A stretch of 35,028 bases of DNA from an uncultured bacterium (GTDB lineage Bacteria > Bacillota_A > Clostridia > Lachnospirales > Lachnospiraceae), in the NCBI GenBank assembly GCA_905215045.1, contig CAJMOO010000010.1:1-35028 (forward strand), in the 5' to 3' direction. The notes beneath the pieces are model-generated. The model had not been told where the DNA came from and ran no database searches. It was given only the letters and a program-made list of their open reading frames with translations. Below, piece after piece: positions 1-6,862 of this stretch (its first letter is position 1; each line of letters starts with the position of its first letter). A program made the translations under genes and the position numbers.

Positions 1-5
1 ATCCT

Positions 6-977
6 TTAATTCTGCATAAAAATATGTTCACCTTGGATTACTTCATATTTTATTAATTCAGTACTATCTAAATCTTCTTTTGTCATATCGACTGCACTGA
101 TCTGGTGATTATCATATGTTGTGTAATAGTAAATTCCTTTTTGTGCATTACAGCAAGATGTATACAATGTAATCTCATATTTACCATTCACATCACAACA
201 TCCTCTTTGTTGATCTACAGAACCAAGGATATGGAAAAACTGACTGACACTTTCTGATTCGGAATTACCAGATACAGAATGTAATTTGGTAAATGCGACT
301 TTCGCAAAACGAGAGGATGATGACAGATCACCTGGAAGACCGATTGCACCCATTCCACGACTATATGCATTCAGCTCAATATCTTTTGCAAATAAGTTCT
401 CTGGCTGTTTTGGTGATAGTCCCATATATTGGTTTAATAAAAACATCTGAATATTAAATGGAGGATTATTAGTAAGAACTCCCACTTTGTTCTCATAAAC
501 ATGCATTCCATCTTCCATTGCCTCTACTGTGATCGCTCCTGTTTTATCAGCAATGATCCAGTGAAGCTGTGCTACTGGAAACTGTTCGCTATATGGCGTA
601 TTTGTAAGATTCATCTCACTTAAGGCTTTTTTTGCCTCATCAAGAGTTGCACAAGTTCCAAGAATCCATGGAATAAACTCAAACTGGGCAATATTTTCTT
701 TTCCTTCTTCTACATCATAATAAGAAGCATTTCCAACAAAATTAAGACCTGCCATTGCTAATCCTTTTTCGTTAAATGCATCATAGTATAATGGATCATT
801 TCCAACGACATGTGCCATTCCGATCATTGCATAATGGCTTTGTAAAGATTCTCTGTGTCTAAAATCAAACTGATAGTTTCTTGGAGTGATCACAATCTCA
901 TCTCCATAAGAAAATTCATAATCCAGTGTTCTTCCAAAATAAAAATCTTTTGTCTGATATGTTGCAGCTGTACACAT
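6..977 (-). CDS. bsh: Bile salt hydrolase (choloylglycine hydrolase family)
   Basis: This is a 323-residue N-terminal-nucleophile amidase of the choloylglycine hydrolase/penicillin V acylase family. It would cleave the amide bond of glycine- or taurine-conjugated bile salts in the cytoplasm. The expected catalytic set is visible: Cys2 (exposed when Met1 is removed), Arg16 and Asp19 in FGRTLDYE, Asn79 in AGLNF, Asn170 in VLTNNPPF and Arg223 in SSSRFAKVAF. The C-terminal block with YTSC and GIYYYTTYDN resembles the Clostridium perfringens conjugated bile acid hydrolase as I remember it. Length is normal for the family and there is no signal peptide. The ATG has a good AAGGAG site about 10 bases upstream. 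The gene has its own promoter and is separated by a terminator from the FUSC gene upstream. A penicillin V acylase activity is the main alternative, but the sequence favours bile salts. Confidence 0.92.
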   Translation of the reverse strand: MCTAATYQTKDFYFGRTLDYEFSYGDEIVITPRNYQFDFRHRESLQSHYAMIGMAHVVGNDPLYYDAFNEKGLAMAGLNFVGNASYYDVEEGKENIAQFEFIPWILGTCATLDEAKKALSEMNLTNTPYSEQFPVAQLHWIIADKTGAITVEAMEDGMHVYENKVGVLTNNPPFNIQMFLLNQYMGLSPKQPENLFAKDIELNAYSRGMGAIGLPGDLSSSSRFAKVAFTKLHSVSGNSESESVSQFFHILGSVDQQRGCCDVNGKYEITLYTSCCNAQKGIYYYTTYDNHQISAVDMTKEDLDSTELIKYEVIQGEHIFMQN

Positions 978-1043
978 ATTTTTGCACTCCTTTTTATTTT
1001 ATTCTATTTTATAGTTTTCCCCTATTTTCTTTTCTAATATTAT

Positions 1044-1072
1044 ATTCTATCATGTAATATAATTGATATCAA
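1044..1072 (-). promoter_or_regulatory. Promoter of the bile salt hydrolase gene
   Basis: On the minus strand there is TTGATA (1067-1072), a 17-base spacer and TAGAAT (1044-1049), a good sigma-A type promoter about 65 bases upstream of the bsh start. The -35 lies within a perfect 10-base palindrome, TTGATATCAA (1063-1072), which might be part of an operator. Confidence 0.7.
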
Positions 1073-1100
1073 ATCAAAATCAAAAAGGTGTGCATGTAGC

Positions 1101-1138
1101 AAAAAAAGAAAGCCATGTAAATCAAATTGTACACGGCT
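1101..1138 (-). terminator. Rho-independent terminator after the FUSC gene
   Basis: Read on the minus strand, the 9-base stem AGCCGTGTA/TACATGGCT (1111-1138, one G-U pair, 10-base loop) is followed by TTCTTTTTTT. The G-U pair only works on the minus strand. It ends the FUSC transcript before bsh. The rest of the gap between the two genes holds only the bsh promoter. Confidence 0.85.
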
Positions 1139-1211
1139 CTCTCTATATCTCTTATTTCTTTATGATACTTGGCGTGATCGCATTCTGGTGTAAATACCGA
1201 CCGTCAATTAA

Positions 1212-2288
1212 TTAAACTTGATTTCCAACCATTGTATCATCTTCCATCAGGTTTCTTACAGCTGTACTAACTCCTCGGAAAATTTTATCAAAACCATATG
1301 CATATAAAGAACCAAATACATTTGCTACAATTCTTAAAATAATGGCAGTCTTAAGTCCAAACATACTTTCCGCAATGTATAATGCTCCAAATGTATTAAA
1401 TACGGTTTGCCATGCATATCCAGCAGAATAACCGACTCCAACTCCACCGATCAGACCGATCCATTTAAAAATACTGTCTGGAAGAATCATATGTAATAAA
1501 AGAAAGATCATACATCCAAGGATGTTAAATGGTCCTCTTCTTTGCACGCGGTATTTCATGTCTTTCGAAAATGGTAACAATACAGACATCGTTGCAATAC
1601 CAATCCACATCACTCTCGGCATATTTGCTAATTCTCCGATCAGCATTGCTGTTGAAATTCCAATGGATAATCTTAAATACCAATTACTTCTTGTAGAAAA
1701 TAGATGAAATTCTTTAAATAAATGAAGAAATCCTCTTCGAAATGTTCTGTTTCGATGGTTTTTATAAAATACTAAAGAACAGATCACCGCTCCTGCTAAC
1801 AATCCATAAATTCTTAATGTATAATCATGTCCTGTCACATCATATCCATATAATAGTAAATATCCTAAAATAAATGTGGATTGATTGGACATGATCACAT
1901 TATGGCAGCTTAATATCAGGATTGCCATAATACAGACAAAATGAATCAAAAAAGTCCATCCAGCACTTACAGTATTTGCAAGTCTTGGTCCTGCTGCAAG
2001 AATACCAAAGATCATAAAGATCACTGCAATACTATGCTTTGTATCAATTCCAAAATCAACCTGTCGTAAGATCATTAATACTAATAATACAAGAACACCT
2101 ACAACACTGTTTTGTGATCCAAAGATCATACTGTAAAGTGTCACAATTGCAAAACAAAATGCAACTACTAAATATACTTTAAAATTATATATTAAAATAC
2201 GGTTTCTCTTTTCTTTGAGATTATCAGTGCTTTTGATCCATTGTTTTGACCCAATCGAACTTAATTGTAACTGTTGGTAAAAATTCAA
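1212..2288 (-). CDS. FUSC family integral membrane protein, putative aromatic acid/xenobiotic exporter
   Basis: The protein has 358 residues and about ten hydrophobic segments, arranged as two membrane blocks (roughly residues 32-176 and 203-345). They are separated by a basic loop rich in Arg, Lys, Phe and His (KNHRNRTFRRGF). This layout fits the FUSC superfamily (fusaric acid resistance, AaeB/YccC-like), whose members are thought to export aromatic acids or related compounds. The substrate here cannot be told from sequence. The frame stays open to a TTG at 2330, but I choose the TTG at 2286-2288. It follows AAGGAGGAG at a good distance, and the likely promoter (2337-2365) would start transcription near 2330, right at the upstream TTG. 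It is monocistronic, divergent from the small gene at 2459, and ends at a strong terminator. The family call is fairly sure; the function is inferred. Confidence 0.78.
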   Translation of the reverse strand: MNFYQQLQLSSIGSKQWIKSTDNLKEKRNRILIYNFKVYLVVAFCFAIVTLYSMIFGSQNSVVGVLVLLVLMILRQVDFGIDTKHSIAVIFMIFGILAAGPRLANTVSAGWTFLIHFVCIMAILILSCHNVIMSNQSTFILGYLLLYGYDVTGHDYTLRIYGLLAGAVICSLVFYKNHRNRTFRRGFLHLFKEFHLFSTRSNWYLRLSIGISTAMLIGELANMPRVMWIGIATMSVLLPFSKDMKYRVQRRGPFNILGCMIFLLLHMILPDSIFKWIGLIGGVGVGYSAGYAWQTVFNTFGALYIAESMFGLKTAIILRIVANVFGSLYAYGFDKIFRGVSTAVRNLMEDDTMVGNQV

Positions 2289-2336
2289 TCGAAAACTCCT
2301 CCTTATTTCTTTATTATTTCTTGGTAGCAATGAAAC

Positions 2337-2365
2337 ATTTTACATATTTTATACTGATTCGTCAA
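2337..2365 (-). promoter_or_regulatory. Promoter of the FUSC gene
   Basis: On the minus strand TTGACG (2360-2365), 17 bases and TAAAAT (2337-2342). The predicted transcription start near 2330 leaves a leader of about 40 bases before the AAGGAGGAG/TTG start at 2288. Confidence 0.75.
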
Positions 2366-2383
2366 TACATATATTTTTTATAT

Positions 2384-2412
2384 TTGACGTTTTATTTCAT
2401 TTTTGTTATGAT
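2384..2412 (+). promoter_or_regulatory. Promoter of the small divergent gene
   Basis: TTGACG (2384-2389), 17 bases and TATGAT (2407-2412) on the plus strand, about 45 bases before the ATG at 2459. Its -35 lies 18 bases from the -35 of the divergent FUSC promoter, and both -35 hexamers are the identical TTGACG. Confidence 0.75.
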
Positions 2413-2458
2413 TTCTATAATATATTTGAACTTGATAAAGAAAGGAGAATTTATCCTC

Positions 2459-2710
2459 ATGGCAATGAATTTTAACCAGATGTTAAAGTTTCAACAGATG
2501 AAAAACTCTCTGAAACGATTTGACAGGGATCATCCAAAGTTTAAAAACTTTTTAAATGCGGTTACGCGTGAACAGGCACTTAGAGAAGGCGCTGTCATTG
2601 AACTGTCTGTAACTTCTCCAGAAGGAAAGAATTACTGTTCTAATATTAAACTAAATGCTGAAGATATCGAACTTATCAATCAGTTAAAAACTATGAATCC
2701 AAATAACTAA
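2459..2710 (+). CDS. Small conserved-looking protein of unknown function (83 residues)
   Basis: I do not recognise this family. The ATG at 2459 is preceded by AAAGGAG (2440-2447) and a clear promoter, so the longer upstream reading through the promoter region is rejected. The protein is soluble and of mixed charge. A basic helix-like N-terminal part (QMLKFQQMKNSLKRFDRDHPK, residues about 7-27) is followed by a compact alpha/beta-like part with ELSVTSPEGKNY and a C-terminal helix (AEDIELINQLKTM). It has no cysteine motif beyond a single Cys, no membrane segment and no signal peptide. It ends 78 bases before the helicase start, which has its own promoter. A role with the helicase or the FUSC protein cannot be claimed from position alone. 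Confidence 0.75.
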   Translation: MAMNFNQMLKFQQMKNSLKRFDRDHPKFKNFLNAVTREQALREGAVIELSVTSPEGKNYCSNIKLNAEDIELINQLKTMNPNN

Positions 2711-2722
2711 ATTTGAAACCAC

Positions 2723-2751
2723 TTGTCTTCCCGTAGTCTGTTGGGTATAAT
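2723..2751 (+). promoter_or_regulatory. Promoter of the UvrD/PcrA helicase gene with GAACATA direct repeats
   Basis: TTGTCT (2723-2728), 17 bases and TATAAT (2746-2751). Just downstream, at the expected transcription start, GAACATA occurs twice (2753-2759 and 2762-2768) with a 9-base period. The arms TCCCGTA (2729-2735) and TACGGGA (2771-2777) form an inverted repeat around them. GAAC is the half-site of Gram-positive LexA boxes, but the matching GTTC half is absent. Confidence 0.7.
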
Positions 2752-2788
2752 AGAACATATCGAACATACATACGGGAGGTTTTTTATT

Positions 2789-4942
2789 TTGGAACAATTA
2801 CTTCAACAATTAAACAACTCACAATTCGAAGCTGTTACATCCACAGAAGGATTTATCCGCGTGATCGCAGGTGCAGGATCTGGAAAAACCCGTGCCTTAT
2901 CTTACAGATTCGCTTTTCTTGTGAATGAAATAGGAATTCTTCCCGGTAATATACTCTGTGTTACATTCACCAACAAATCAGCAAACGAAATGCGCCAGCG
3001 TATTCATAAATTAACTGGGGATAATGACACGGGGTATATCAATACTTTTCATGGTTTTTGTGTATCCATTCTTCAGGAAGACAGCCATGCTGTACAATAT
3101 CCAAAAAGTTTTCTTGTCTTAGATAATCAGGATATTGATTCCATGCTAAAGATCATCTATGAAGAACGAGGTCTTACTCTTCGTCATATGACATTTTCCA
3201 AAGCAAGAGACATGATTGAAATGTTCAAATTAAAGAAGTATCCAGAATATTATATGGATCTTATTACAATGTCTCTGGATACTCTTCGTCAAAAATATTT
3301 AGAGGCTAAAGATGTTTACCATATTATTTTCTACGGATATTTATATCAGCAAAAGAAATGTTTCGGACTGGATTATAACGACCTGTTGAAATTTGCTCTT
3401 TATATCTTTAACAACCACAGGGATATCCGTCTAAAATGGCAGAAACGTCTGGAATATATTATGATCGATGAGTTTCAGGATATCGATAAGATTCAGTATC
3501 AATTGATGAAAGTATTATGCGGATATCACAAAAACTTATTTGTCGTCGGTGATCCCGACCAGACAATTTATTCATGGCGTGGTGCTGATGTAAATTTCTT
3601 AATGGATTTTGATAAGAAATTCCCAGACGTCAAGACGATCATGATGAACGAAAACTATCGTTCTACTCCACAGATTCTTTCTGTCTGCAATTCACTGATC
3701 AGCAAGAATAAACACCGCATCAAAAAAGATCTTCTTCCTATGTGCCCTAATGATAAATCTGTCCTTTATTATCATGCTGACACTTCGGAGGAGGAAGCTT
3801 TATGGATTGCAAACCAGATCAAAAGCCTTCATGATCATGGCACTTCTTACAAGGATATCACCATTCTTTATCGTGCACACTACGTGACAAGGCTTTTAGA
3901 AGAAAGATTTTTAAAAGATGAAATCCCTTACACCATTTACAGCGGCATTCAGTTTTTTGACAGAATGGAGATTAAAGATGCTCTGTCCTATCTTCGTATG
4001 ATCACATTTAAAGACGATCTGTCATTCCTAAGGATCGTGAATGTCCCAAAACGTAATATCGGACAAAAGCGGATTGCTTTTCTTCAGGAATATGTTGAGA
4101 ATCATCAATGTTCTTATTTTGAGGCACTAAAGGAAAACTGCGACCATCCGATTTTTAAAGGCACCGGTGCAAAGGAATTTATTGCACTGATCAATGCTTT
4201 TTCTTCCAATTATGAGCAGCGAACCATTTCTGAGGTATTAGCGGATATTTTAGATCAGAGTGGTTATGAGACTATGCTTCGAACTATGGGAAGCCAGGAA
4301 CGTCTGGATAATCTTGCTGAATTAAAACAATCTGTTTATGATTATGAGATTTCTTGTGGTGAGGAAGCACTCCTTCCTGATTATCTCGCTCATGTTGCCT
4401 TATTTACAAATAGTGATACGAATGATACTTCCGATAAGGTAAAACTTATGACTGTCCATACAGCAAAAGGGCTTGAATTTCCACATGTCTTTTTATGTGC
4501 CATGAATGAAGGTATTTTCCCATCCAGAAAAACCTTAACATTGGAAGGTATGGAAGAAGAACGTCGTCTTTCCTTTGTCGCAATGACACGTGCCATGAAA
4601 CGATTATATTTAAGTGAAGCACACGGACGGAATTTTGATGGTTCTATCCGTTATCCTTCCAGATTTATCTTTGATATTGAATCAAAATCTTTGGAACACG
4701 TCAAGGAACCTGACGAATCTCTCGTTACAGAAGCACAAAATTACATTCGTTACAACACTACAAATTTAGATGGATATATGCCAGATCAAAGTTTTCATGT
4801 TGGAGATAAAATCTCTCATAATGTTTTCGGTAATGGAAGGATCAAGTCCGTCCTTTCTGATCGTAATGCCTATATGATCAAATTCGATCAGATGGAGACT
4901 CCACGAATGATCTCTTTCCGTGTACCGATCAAAAAAATCTGA
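2789..4942 (+). CDS. pcrA: ATP-dependent DNA helicase, UvrD/PcrA type
   Basis: A 717-residue superfamily 1A 3'-5' helicase, probably acting in nucleotide excision/mismatch repair and in clearing replication or transcription obstacles. Visible motifs are: Walker A AGAGSGKTRA (about residues 27-36), motif Ia (TFTNKSANEM), DEFQD (227-231), motif III GDPDQTIYSWRGA (254-266), motif V (TVHTAKGLEFPHV) and motif VI (EEERRLSFVAMTRA). The last 45 residues (GDKISHNVFGNGRIKSV...) match the small beta-barrel domain that ends PcrA proteins. I choose TTG at 2789: it follows GGGAGG with a 9-base spacer, and the frame's more upstream TTG at 2723 lies inside the -35 element. Length fits PcrA/UvrD. A close paralogue name is possible, so the symbol is likely but not certain. 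Confidence 0.93.
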   Translation: MEQLLQQLNNSQFEAVTSTEGFIRVIAGAGSGKTRALSYRFAFLVNEIGILPGNILCVTFTNKSANEMRQRIHKLTGDNDTGYINTFHGFCVSILQEDSHAVQYPKSFLVLDNQDIDSMLKIIYEERGLTLRHMTFSKARDMIEMFKLKKYPEYYMDLITMSLDTLRQKYLEAKDVYHIIFYGYLYQQKKCFGLDYNDLLKFALYIFNNHRDIRLKWQKRLEYIMIDEFQDIDKIQYQLMKVLCGYHKNLFVVGDPDQTIYSWRGADVNFLMDFDKKFPDVKTIMMNENYRSTPQILSVCNSLISKNKHRIKKDLLPMCPNDKSVLYYHADTSEEEALWIANQIKSLHDHGTSYKDITILYRAHYVTRLLEERFLKDEIPYTIYSGIQFFDRMEIKDALSYLRMITFKDDLSFLRIVNVPKRNIGQKRIAFLQEYVENHQCSYFEALKENCDHPIFKGTGAKEFIALINAFSSNYEQRTISEVLADILDQSGYETMLRTMGSQERLDNLAELKQSVYDYEISCGEEALLPDYLAHVALFTNSDTNDTSDKVKLMTVHTAKGLEFPHVFLCAMNEGIFPSRKTLTLEGMEEERRLSFVAMTRAMKRLYLSEAHGRNFDGSIRYPSRFIFDIESKSLEHVKEPDESLVTEAQNYIRYNTTNLDGYMPDQSFHVGDKISHNVFGNGRIKSVLSDRNAYMIKFDQMETPRMISFRVPIKKI

Positions 4943-5013
4943 TTTCATAATATATGACTATTTCATTTCTATGATATGTGATGAAACAGATCAAATTTCA
5001 GAAACTTATATAC

Positions 5014-5053
5014 AAAAAGAATCCCTTATTTTTAATTTTAAGGGATTCTTTTT
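5014..5053. terminator. Bidirectional rho-independent terminator between pcrA and thiW
   Basis: A perfect 15-base inverted repeat, AAAAAGAATCCCTTA (5014-5028) and TAAGGGATTCTTTTT (5039-5053), with a 10-base AT loop. T runs follow the stem on either strand, so it can end both convergent transcripts. Confidence 0.92.
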
Positions 5054-5074
5054 ATTGATTCTTTAAATATTAAG

Positions 5075-5572
5075 TTATCCTATGTATTCCTCAATCAAAC
5101 GTACTGCCTTGGATCTGTATAATGCAGTGATAATGATTGCTGCAATAATTGTTCCACAAAGTGTACTAGCAAGAAATGGTCCTACAAAGGTAAATAATGC
5201 TGCCTTCTGTCCCATCATCATGGATGCGATCGGATAGCATAACATACCGCCTAAGATTCCTGTTCCAAACACTTCTCCGATATAAGCACCAATCTTTGCT
5301 TTTGTATATTTAAATACCATTGCACTTACAAATGCTCCTACCATACTTCCAGGAAATGCAAGTAAACTTCCAGTTCCAAGAAGATTTCGGATCAGTGCTG
5401 TACAAAATGCCATTGATACTCCGTAAACAGGTCCTAAGAAAACCGCCGCGATCACGTTCACCATATGCTGAATCGGAAAGCATCGGCTGGCTCCGATCGG
5501 TATTGAAAATGATGATAAAATGACTGCAACTGCTACAAGCATTGCGGATATTGTTAGTTTCTTTAAGTTCAT
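5075..5572 (-). CDS. thiW: ECF transporter S component, ThiW family (thiazole precursor uptake)
   Basis: A 165-residue protein with about five to six hydrophobic segments. The block IPIGASRCFPIQHMVNVI, then FLGPVYGVSMAF and RNLLGTGSLLAFPGSMVGA (about residues 25-80), is the hallmark of ThiW. That family is the substrate-binding S component of energy-coupling factor transporters thought to import hydroxyethylthiazole for thiamine salvage. It needs a shared EcfAA'T module, which is not in this window. The ATG follows AAGGAG in a 20-base gap after the flavoprotein gene, so it is the last gene of a probable mscL-flavoprotein-thiW transcript. No TPP riboswitch is visible upstream, unlike many thiW genes. 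The ThiW family call is good; the substrate is inferred from family. Confidence 0.85.
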   Translation of the reverse strand: MNLKKLTISAMLVAVAVILSSFSIPIGASRCFPIQHMVNVIAAVFLGPVYGVSMAFCTALIRNLLGTGSLLAFPGSMVGAFVSAMVFKYTKAKIGAYIGEVFGTGILGGMLCYPIASMMMGQKAALFTFVGPFLASTLCGTIIAAIIITALYRSKAVRLIEEYIG

Positions 5573-5592
5573 CTAAAGTCACTCCTTTACTT

Positions 5593-6282
5593 CTACTTCC
5601 ATGGCCGTTGATCTTTATCCCAGCCTTTTTCTCTCCAGTAAGCAAGATCTGATTCGTCCCAACCTCTTGTATGAAGCATTCTCATAAAATAAAAACAAAT
5701 CTTTGTCTTTAATCCTGTTTTTACTTTTCCGTGACGAGCTTTGATCTGATTGGCAATCTTTGTTGTCTTTTTTTCAATCTGTGCTTTAATCTCTGGTTTT
5801 ACATTCTGATAAGAAGTGGACATAACTCTTACACCATATTTATATGTTTTCGCTACGCCCCAGTAAAAAAAGCTGTCAGCCATATCTTTATTGGTACTTT
5901 TCATTCCTGCACCTGCAGCTGTTGAAATACAGACTGCCTGCTTATGAAACATTGACGGTTCTGGTCTGTGCAGCATCCATCGATACCCATAATGATCCAA
6001 AAATGCTTTCATCGGCCCTGTCACATGATAAACATAAACAGGACTTTCAAAAATAAGTACATCCGCCTCATCTAACGCTTCTGTTAATGGTTTTAATTTC
6101 TCATAATGCGGACACAATGTCTCAGATTTACGGAAACACTGCGTACATCCTACACAAAATTCTCCAAAATCTCTCGGAAGAAAAAATTCTTTCACTTCTC
6201 CGTCTAGTTTATCTGCAAGAATCTTTGAAATATGATATGTAGAACCTTTATGACTTTGCCCATGCACGATTGTTATCTTCAT
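5593..6282 (-). CDS. NAD(P)H-dependent FMN oxidoreductase, flavodoxin-like fold
   Basis: A 229-residue flavodoxin-fold reductase. HGQSHKGSTYHI (about residues 7-18) is the FMN phosphate loop, and ESPVYVYHVTGPMKAFLDH (about 79-97) is the flavin ring region typical of NADPH-dependent FMN reductases. Cysteines 43, 46, 49 and 57 (CVGCTQCF...LCPH) resemble the compact cysteine motif of iron-sulfur flavoproteins, so it may carry a 4Fe-4S cluster as well as FMN. The C-terminal 70 residues are basic and rich in aromatics (HTRGWDESDLAYWREKGW) and are less familiar. The gene starts 12 bases after the mscL stop with a weak Shine-Dalgarno sequence, which suggests coupling to mscL. The electron acceptor is unknown. 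Confidence 0.8.
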   Translation of the reverse strand: MKITIVHGQSHKGSTYHISKILADKLDGEVKEFFLPRDFGEFCVGCTQCFRKSETLCPHYEKLKPLTEALDEADVLIFESPVYVYHVTGPMKAFLDHYGYRWMLHRPEPSMFHKQAVCISTAAGAGMKSTNKDMADSFFYWGVAKTYKYGVRVMSTSYQNVKPEIKAQIEKKTTKIANQIKARHGKVKTGLKTKICFYFMRMLHTRGWDESDLAYWREKGWDKDQRPWK

Positions 6283-6296
6283 TCTTTTACTCTTTT

Positions 6297-6710
6297 CTAG
6301 TTCTTATTTTCATCTTCTGACTGTACAGATGTACAATGAGGACATCTTGTAGCACGAATATCAATCTCACTCATACAAAATGGACAGATCTTTGTTGTTG
6401 GTGCTTCTGGTTCCTCTGGTTTTGCACCTAACGACATAATCTTATTCATTGCTTTTAACAGGCAGAATAAGATAAATGCCATGATCAGAAAATTTACAAC
6501 AGAAGATCCAAATGCAGAAGCATATCCTGAAATCTCTTCTAATGTGTAAACCTTTCCTGTCATGATCAGTTTGATGATCGGCTGAATAAAGTTATCCGTA
6601 AGTGATGTAACGATTCCTGAAAATGCACCACCGATCAATACACCGACTGCCATATCCATGACATTGCCACGAAGTGCAAACGCTTTAAATTCTTCTAAAA
6701 ATTTCTTCAT
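6297..6710 (-). CDS. mscL: Large-conductance mechanosensitive channel MscL with C-terminal zinc ribbon
   Basis: A 137-residue MscL, a homopentameric channel that releases solutes when membrane tension rises on hypo-osmotic shock. The N-terminal helix and TM1 (MKKFLEEFKAFALRGNVMDMAVGVLIGGAF) are classical, TM2 is SSVVNFLIMAFILFCLLKA, and the periplasmic loop is short. After TM2, where most MscLs have a simple charged helix, this one carries CPFC and CPHC separated by 11 residues (about residues 109-127). This is a rubredoxin-like zinc ribbon on the cytoplasmic side. The ATG at 6710 is chosen over an upstream ATG because it directly follows AAAGGAGAGACGT. It is probably first in a transcript with the flavoprotein and thiW. 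Confidence 0.92.
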   Translation of the reverse strand: MKKFLEEFKAFALRGNVMDMAVGVLIGGAFSGIVTSLTDNFIQPIIKLIMTGKVYTLEEISGYASAFGSSVVNFLIMAFILFCLLKAMNKIMSLGAKPEEPEAPTTKICPFCMSEIDIRATRCPHCTSVQSEDENKN

Positions 6711-6747
6711 ACGTCTCTCCTTTATACAGTTTTTCATAACGCTTTCT

Positions 6748-6776
6748 ATTTTAACACATATTTTTGAAAAACTATA
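6748..6776 (-). promoter_or_regulatory. Candidate extended -10 promoter of mscL
   Basis: On the minus strand TGTTAAAAT has a TAAAAT -10 (6748-6753) and an extended TG, with only a poor -35. The sequence TTTCAAAAA...TGTGTTAAAATAG is nearly identical to that upstream of the CarD-like gene (around 26731). Confidence 0.45.
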
Positions 6777-6810
6777 TAGTATCTTTTATTTTACGACAGA
6801 AAATTGCAGA

Positions 6811-6842
6811 CAAAAAGAGACTATATATCAAATATAGTCTCC
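6811..6842 (-). terminator. Rho-independent terminator after the cytidylate kinase-like gene
   Basis: Minus strand: GAGACTATA (6833-6841 side) pairs with TATAGTCTC (6817-6825 side), 7-base loop, then TTTTTG. It lies 20 bases after the stop codon. Confidence 0.88.
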
Positions 6843-6862
6843 GTAATTACTATTCATTGAAT

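Noticed and set aside
2246..2458. Upstream extension of the small plus-strand gene
   Set aside because: The extension crosses both divergent promoters and overlaps the FUSC gene start; AAAGGAG and the promoter at 2384-2412 place the start at 2459.
5310..5645. Minus-strand frame overlapping thiW and the flavoprotein gene
   Set aside because: It overlaps two well-supported genes in another frame and shows no family features.
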